Shown: one piece after another, positions 60,191 through 64,000 of the stretch
How the letters are laid out: each line of letters starts with the position of its first letter
Numbering within the stretch: position 1 is the first letter of the stretch
DNA from: an uncultured Pelagibacteraceae bacterium
GTDB taxonomy: Bacteria; Pseudomonadota; Alphaproteobacteria; Pelagibacterales; Pelagibacteraceae
Reading direction: 5' to 3'
Length of the DNA stretch: 64,000 nt
Assembly: GCA_902524595.1 (NCBI GenBank)
Contig: CABZDS010000006.1
Coordinates: forward strand, 1 to 64,000
The notes under the pieces: generated by a model
What the model saw: only the letters and a program-made list of their open reading frames with translations
Database searches by the model: none
What the model was told of the DNA's origin: nothing
Position numbers and translations under genes: made by a program

Positions 60191-60649
60191 ATGAAAATTA
60201 TATTTTCGATATTAATTTTGTTTTTTTCTTCATCAATTAGTTATTCCAAAAATACTGACATCATCCATGATTTTAAAATTACATTTGATTGTAAATTAGA
60301 AAAAATAATGATCAAAAATAAAGATTTTAATTATCAAACTTTTACTGCAGACAATATTGAAGTTGATAAAAACAAAGTATTAAAAGTTGTAGCAGCACAA
60401 CCAAGTAAACTTACTATTAATGGTTTATCAGAATTTATAGATACTTATTCAGATATTAGTAAAGATGATGTTAGAATTGCTAAAAACGACACCATTTTAT
60501 TTAAAAATATAGATAAAGAAAAAAAATACTCGGAATCAGTATTTTTAAATAGATCAACAGGCGAATTAATTCATGAAGTTACAAAAAATATGAATACCAA
60601 AGATAATGAAAAATATATTTCTTTCTTTGGTTGCACTAAAGAATTATAA
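60191..60649 (+). CDS. secreted protein of unknown function, 152 aa
   Basis: 152 residues with a signal peptide (about 1-20, ending S-Y-S-K). The mature chain is polar, beta-prone, with two cysteines (F-D-C-K-L near 32, F-F-G-C-T-K near 147) that could pair. No family is recognised. It starts at the stop codon of the FAD oxidoreductase with no gap, so it is the last gene of that run. The 140 bases after it contain only very short frames. Confidence 0.7.
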   Translation: MKIIFSILILFFSSSISYSKNTDIIHDFKITFDCKLEKIMIKNKDFNYQTFTADNIEVDKNKVLKVVAAQPSKLTINGLSEFIDTYSDISKDDVRIAKNDTILFKNIDKEKKYSESVFLNRSTGELIHEVTKNMNTKDNEKYISFFGCTKEL

Positions 60650-60789
60650 TATATTAAATGAGTGGTCTAGAAATATTTGGTGTAGCATTAATATTAATTG
60701 ATATCTACAATCGTATTTATGGATGAATTTCAGGTATTCAATGAATTAATGACATGGATTATTATTGAAATAATTCAAAACTAAATAAA

Positions 60790-63558
60790 TTAATTTTCTA
60801 TTAATTGTGTAGTTTCAAAATAGTTTTCATCAAAATATCTTTTAGCTAATTTAGAAATTTCATTAAGAGTTATCTGATTAATGATTTGTTCATAAAAATT
60901 TACACGCTCAAAACTTTCATTATATTTCTCTGCTTTTATAATTGCATTCAACCAAAAAATATTAGAATTTAAATTTTCTTCATAATCTTTTATCAATGAT
61001 TTTTTTTGATTTATAAATATCTGCTTATCAAAATTTTTCTTGGAAACATTTGTTAATATCTCATCAATTTTTTTGTTAATATTATCTATATTTTTTGGAT
61101 CGGAATTAAAATTAATCATTATACTAGTTAATCCAATAGGTTTTTTTTGTGAAAAAAACTCATAAGATCCTGCAGAATAAACTAATTTATCTTTTTCTCT
61201 TATCTTATCAAAAATTAGTTTATCAATTATTGATATAAGTAATTTATTTTTAAGACGGTTAGGAAACATATTATTAAATTTTTTGTTATAAAACCTTGTT
61301 ACAGAGGCTTTGACTGGATTTTCTTCCTCATATAATATTTTTTCTTTATTAAGATTTGTTAATATATTTCTCTCAATATAAGTATCTTCTTTATTATTTA
61401 ATTTTAAACTTCCAATATATTTTTTTATTAAAAGTTCTATTTCGTCAAATTTAAAGTCCCCAACTATTACAAATGTAAAATCCCCACTATTTTGAAATCT
61501 TTCTTTGTAGAAATTATCTACATCTTTAAAATTAACTTTTTTATATTCCTCGATTGTTGGATAAGCTATTCTTGGGTTTTGAAGATAAAATTTATTATAA
61601 AAGTCCTTGAGATATGAATACATTGGATTTTGCATCTCAATTTGTAATTCATCAATTTTTTCATTTTTAAATATTTCGATGTGGTGTTGTTGAATTTTTA
61701 AATCATTAAAATTGACATATAATAATTTAAATAGATCTTCTAAATATTGATTGTTACTATAACCATTAATACTTTCTGTATATCTCGAGATTTCTGGATA
61801 GATATCAATGATATTGGTTGGAAACAATTCCTCCTTCTCTGGAGTTGTTAAATCACCAACATCAGCTCTAGCCAAAATACTTTCAGCATAAGTTGCTGAA
61901 GGTAATTTGTCTATATCTACAGTTGAGTATCCACCTAAACTATATCCTTCAATTAATATTTGATCTTTTTTAAAATCTGTTTTTTTTAAAAGAATTTTAG
62001 CTCCATTGCTTAAAATAATTTCTTTTACATTTGAGTTTGGATAAAATTTAGTTTTAATTATTTTTGATCCTTCAAGATTACCTTTAATTAACTCAACTTT
62101 TTTTAATTCATAATCATATTTTTCTATTTTCTTTGAAATTACGATTTTTTTGATTTTATCAATTTCATTTTTATCAGGCAAATTTTTTACACTTAATGGT
62201 CCTTTAATTTGTAAAATTTGGTTTTCATTTTTTATGTAATTTTCAAAATAGTTATTAATTTCACTTAAAGAAATAGTTGGAAGTATTTTTTTTGAATATT
62301 CTATATATTTTTCAGGACCCGATATCATTTCATCTTCCGTAAAATGGCGTATATATTCATTAACAAAGCTGGATGAGGAACGTGTTTCTTCTGATGTTAA
62401 AAATTTCTCTAGGCTTTGAATTATTTCCTTTTTTGCCTTATCTAATTCGGACTGGAGAAAACCATGTTCTTTGACTTGTTCTATAAGATAATAGATATCT
62501 TCTATACCTTCTTTAATTTTATCAGATCTTAAACTAGTATTTATTATAAAGTATTTATCTTTATCAGATATGTTAAAATCGCCGATATAAGCACTTTTAA
62601 AATTTACTGAATTTTCATTTATTAGTTTTGCAATTCTTTTTTGAAATATGTTTTCAGTAATATTTTTTATTCTTGATAATTTATAATATTTAAAAGTATT
62701 TAATGGTTTAAATGTATCTTTGTTCCATATTACAAAATCAATATCTTCTTCTTTTTTATTCTGAAAAGAAAAAAATTGTCGATTAAAATTTGGTATTGAA
62801 GGATCTGGAACAATTAAGTCAAAACTATTTTTTAGATAACTGAAATGCTTCTTAATTAAATTCTCAATTTCTATTTCATTAATATCCCCAATAGCAAAAA
62901 CCGCCATTATCTGAGGCTGATACCATTTTTCATAGAAATCTATAACGTCTTGATAACTAAAGTTTTTTATTACATCTATTGTTCCAATAGGTCTTCGTTC
63001 GAGCAAAAGTGAATCTTTGTAAATATAATTCAGTAATTCGTTAACATATTTATTTTCAGATCCTAAATCTTGTCTCCATTCTTCTTCAACAATCTTTCTT
63101 TCTTTTTCAAATTGATCATCTTTTAAATCTAAATTCCCTGCAATATCAGATAATATTTGAATTCCTTTTTCAACATTATTGATATCATCAGTTGGAATTT
63201 CAAACTGATAGTTTGTTTTAAAATAACCAGTTGTTGCGTTAAAATGAGAACCAATATTTAACCCAAGACTTGATAAAAATTCGTCAATTGAATTACCTGG
63301 AAAATTTTTTGACCCATTAAAAGCCATATGCTCTAGCAAATGTGCCAAGCCTCTTTGATGCTCTTCTTCCATTAAGGAACCAGCTTTAACAACGAGTTTT
63401 AAATATACTTTCTTTTTAGGAGTGTCGTTTTTCCTTATATAATAGGTTAATCCATTTTCTAGTTTTCCATATTTTATTTTAGGATCTAAAGGAAACTCAC
63501 TTGCTAAAGAATTTGATACTAAAATAAAACAAAACAATATTTTTAAATATATTCTCAT
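60790..63558 (-). CDS. M16 family (pitrilysin) zinc metallopeptidase
   Basis: 922 residues with a signal peptide (about 1-20). The inverted zinc motif is H73-L-L-E76-H77, followed by M-A-F-N-G-S-K-N-F, and the third ligand is the Glu in K-I-V-E-E-E-W near 153. It contains two M16 domain pairs; the second half (from about 490) lacks a zinc motif, as usual for the family. It should act in the periplasm or outer envelope on peptides or misfolded proteins. It follows a minus-strand M24 remnant by 6 bp. Confidence 0.93.
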   Translation of the reverse strand: MRIYLKILFCFILVSNSLASEFPLDPKIKYGKLENGLTYYIRKNDTPKKKVYLKLVVKAGSLMEEEHQRGLAHLLEHMAFNGSKNFPGNSIDEFLSSLGLNIGSHFNATTGYFKTNYQFEIPTDDINNVEKGIQILSDIAGNLDLKDDQFEKERKIVEEEWRQDLGSENKYVNELLNYIYKDSLLLERRPIGTIDVIKNFSYQDVIDFYEKWYQPQIMAVFAIGDINEIEIENLIKKHFSYLKNSFDLIVPDPSIPNFNRQFFSFQNKKEEDIDFVIWNKDTFKPLNTFKYYKLSRIKNITENIFQKRIAKLINENSVNFKSAYIGDFNISDKDKYFIINTSLRSDKIKEGIEDIYYLIEQVKEHGFLQSELDKAKKEIIQSLEKFLTSEETRSSSSFVNEYIRHFTEDEMISGPEKYIEYSKKILPTISLSEINNYFENYIKNENQILQIKGPLSVKNLPDKNEIDKIKKIVISKKIEKYDYELKKVELIKGNLEGSKIIKTKFYPNSNVKEIILSNGAKILLKKTDFKKDQILIEGYSLGGYSTVDIDKLPSATYAESILARADVGDLTTPEKEELFPTNIIDIYPEISRYTESINGYSNNQYLEDLFKLLYVNFNDLKIQQHHIEIFKNEKIDELQIEMQNPMYSYLKDFYNKFYLQNPRIAYPTIEEYKKVNFKDVDNFYKERFQNSGDFTFVIVGDFKFDEIELLIKKYIGSLKLNNKEDTYIERNILTNLNKEKILYEEENPVKASVTRFYNKKFNNMFPNRLKNKLLISIIDKLIFDKIREKDKLVYSAGSYEFFSQKKPIGLTSIMINFNSDPKNIDNINKKIDEILTNVSKKNFDKQIFINQKKSLIKDYEENLNSNIFWLNAIIKAEKYNESFERVNFYEQIINQITLNEISKLAKRYFDENYFETTQLIEN

Positions 63559-63564
63559 AATAGA

Positions 63565-63771
63565 TTAAAGCACTACTAAATCAAATTTGTGATTACCTAA
63601 TCTTTCGTTACCTTTTTCAGTAACAAGATATGTTTCACCTAAATTCATAGCTAATTGATTTTCAGAGTCCATCAATATCATATGCATAAAGAATACATTT
63701 CCTGTCCGAATTTCATATGGATTTCCTGTGTATAACATTGGCCAATCCATACATAAGTTTGATACATTCAT
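63565..63771 (-). pseudogene. C-terminal remnant of an M24 (creatinase/Xaa-Pro-peptidase-type) metallopeptidase
   Basis: 68-residue frame preceded, within three codons, by an in-frame stop, with no upstream gene body. The sequence corresponds to the last part of M24 peptidases: M-D-W-P-M-L-Y-T-G-N-P near residue 8, G-N-V-F-F-M-H-M-I-L near 24, and L-G-E-T-Y-L-V-T near 45 with the late metal-region Glu. The catalytic H-G-x-G and the first metal ligands are missing, so it cannot be active. It may be a leftover from a deletion just upstream of the M16 gene. The right-hand side 63772-63952 shows no further homologous frame. Confidence 0.6.
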
Positions 63772-63874
63772 AAGTCCCTAATAGTCTAGACAAGTCTAAA
63801 AAATAAGTAAAATATATCTTTCTTAATGTTACCTTAAATCAAACATTTAAAATTAAGGCAAATTAATTTGTGCA

Positions 63875-63895
63875 AACTAGAGCACAACTAGAGCA
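63875..63895 (+). repeat. 11-bp-phased direct repeat
   Basis: AACTAGAGCA occurs twice (63875-63884 and 63886-63895) separated by a single C, giving one-helical-turn spacing. It lies about 60 bases before the partial gene at the right edge, in the region expected to hold its promoter. It could be a protein-binding site or a short slippage repeat. A weaker AGTCTA pair with 10-base spacing is nearby at about 63782. Confidence 0.45.
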
Positions 63896-63952
63896 TAGAG
63901 ACCTATAAAATAATCTAATCATTTGATAGAGTCATCACATGATCGGAAAAAA

Positions 63953-64000
63953 ATGAAAAGAGATCGTTTATTATGGCTAGCTATCATCTTAATACTTGGT
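63953..64000 (+). CDS. start of an unidentified membrane or secreted protein (3' truncated)
   Basis: Only 16 codons are in the window: M-K-R-D-R-L-L-W-L-A-I-I-L-I-L-G, a basic start followed by a hydrophobic helix, as in a signal peptide or first membrane segment. A GGAAAAAA purine run precedes the ATG. Nothing more can be said. Confidence 0.35.
   Translation, partial: MKRDRLLWLAIILILG

Noticed and set aside
60658-60784. Two overlapping 21-22 residue frames after the secreted protein gene
   Set aside because: Too short, no clear ribosome-binding site, and such frames are common by chance in AT-rich DNA.
1-64000. tRNA, rRNA, CRISPR arrays, insertion sequences, phage genes
   Set aside because: Looked for in gaps and gene content; no cloverleaf, repeat-spacer array, transposase or integrase was seen.

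Overview
The window is very AT-rich and almost fully coding, with short or overlapping gene junctions. Its gene set matches a free-living marine SAR11 alphaproteobacterium (Candidatus Pelagibacter type): the AprM/AprB/AprA sulfite-oxidation set, Xsc and SuyAB sulfonate enzymes, a TPP-riboswitch-controlled ThiV-like transporter, two TRAP transporters, an alphaproteobacterial RecX, and many small single-helix proteins. The lineage call is inference from content and composition; no rRNA or tRNA gene, CRISPR array, prophage or insertion sequence was seen.

Layout. 1-6.6 kb: end of an ABC-2 permease, two tiny membrane ORFs, a TauE exporter, TPP riboswitch plus ThiV, RseP, HU and AmtB. 6.6-12.5 kb: Bcp, a glycosyltransferase-like protein, a rhodanese, an ABA4-like membrane protein, RecX, CysQ with two coupled small ORFs, MnmA, and a 27-residue very basic ORF. 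12.5-17.8 kb: a MetC-like lyase, an MFS carrier, and a tight pabB-pabA-pabC-HIT run. 17.9-26.1 kb: an organosulfonate/sulfite block. SuyAB and Xsc release sulfite, AprMBA can oxidise it to APS, and a TauE carrier can export it. A 20-bp near-palindrome lies between suyA and xsc.

26.1-30.7 kb is a lower-GC surface-glycan stretch (GT2, large membrane protein, a probably frameshifted phosphodiesterase-like gene, an epimerase). 30.7-39.3 kb looks like an uptake and aromatic ring-cleavage locus: cytoplasmic sulfatase, divergent TRAP genes, FAH-family hydrolase, extradiol dioxygenase, FAD hydroxylase and a BKACE. 39.4-49.0 kb holds an aminotransferase, a 350-bp intergenic region with a candidate structured RNA, a photolyase, an 863-residue protein combining two cNMP-binding-like domains, a PlsC-like acyltransferase and an SGNH hydrolase, a DUF4174-like protein, and a run of secreted proteins of unknown role. 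49.1-60.2 kb is a second TRAP transporter followed by acid-catabolism genes (enoyl-CoA hydratase, class III CoA-transferase, FAD/Fe-S 2-hydroxyacid dehydrogenase, enolase-superfamily enzyme, glyoxylate-type aminotransferase). The window ends with an M16 peptidase, a remnant of an M24 peptidase, and the first codons of another gene.

How it fits together: most of the window serves uptake and oxidation of small dissolved organic acids and organosulfur compounds in a streamlined genome. Regulation seems to rely on compact RNA elements (TPP riboswitch, a hairpin over the amtB ribosome-binding site, a hairpin between dctP and dctQ) and on small palindromes in divergent promoters.
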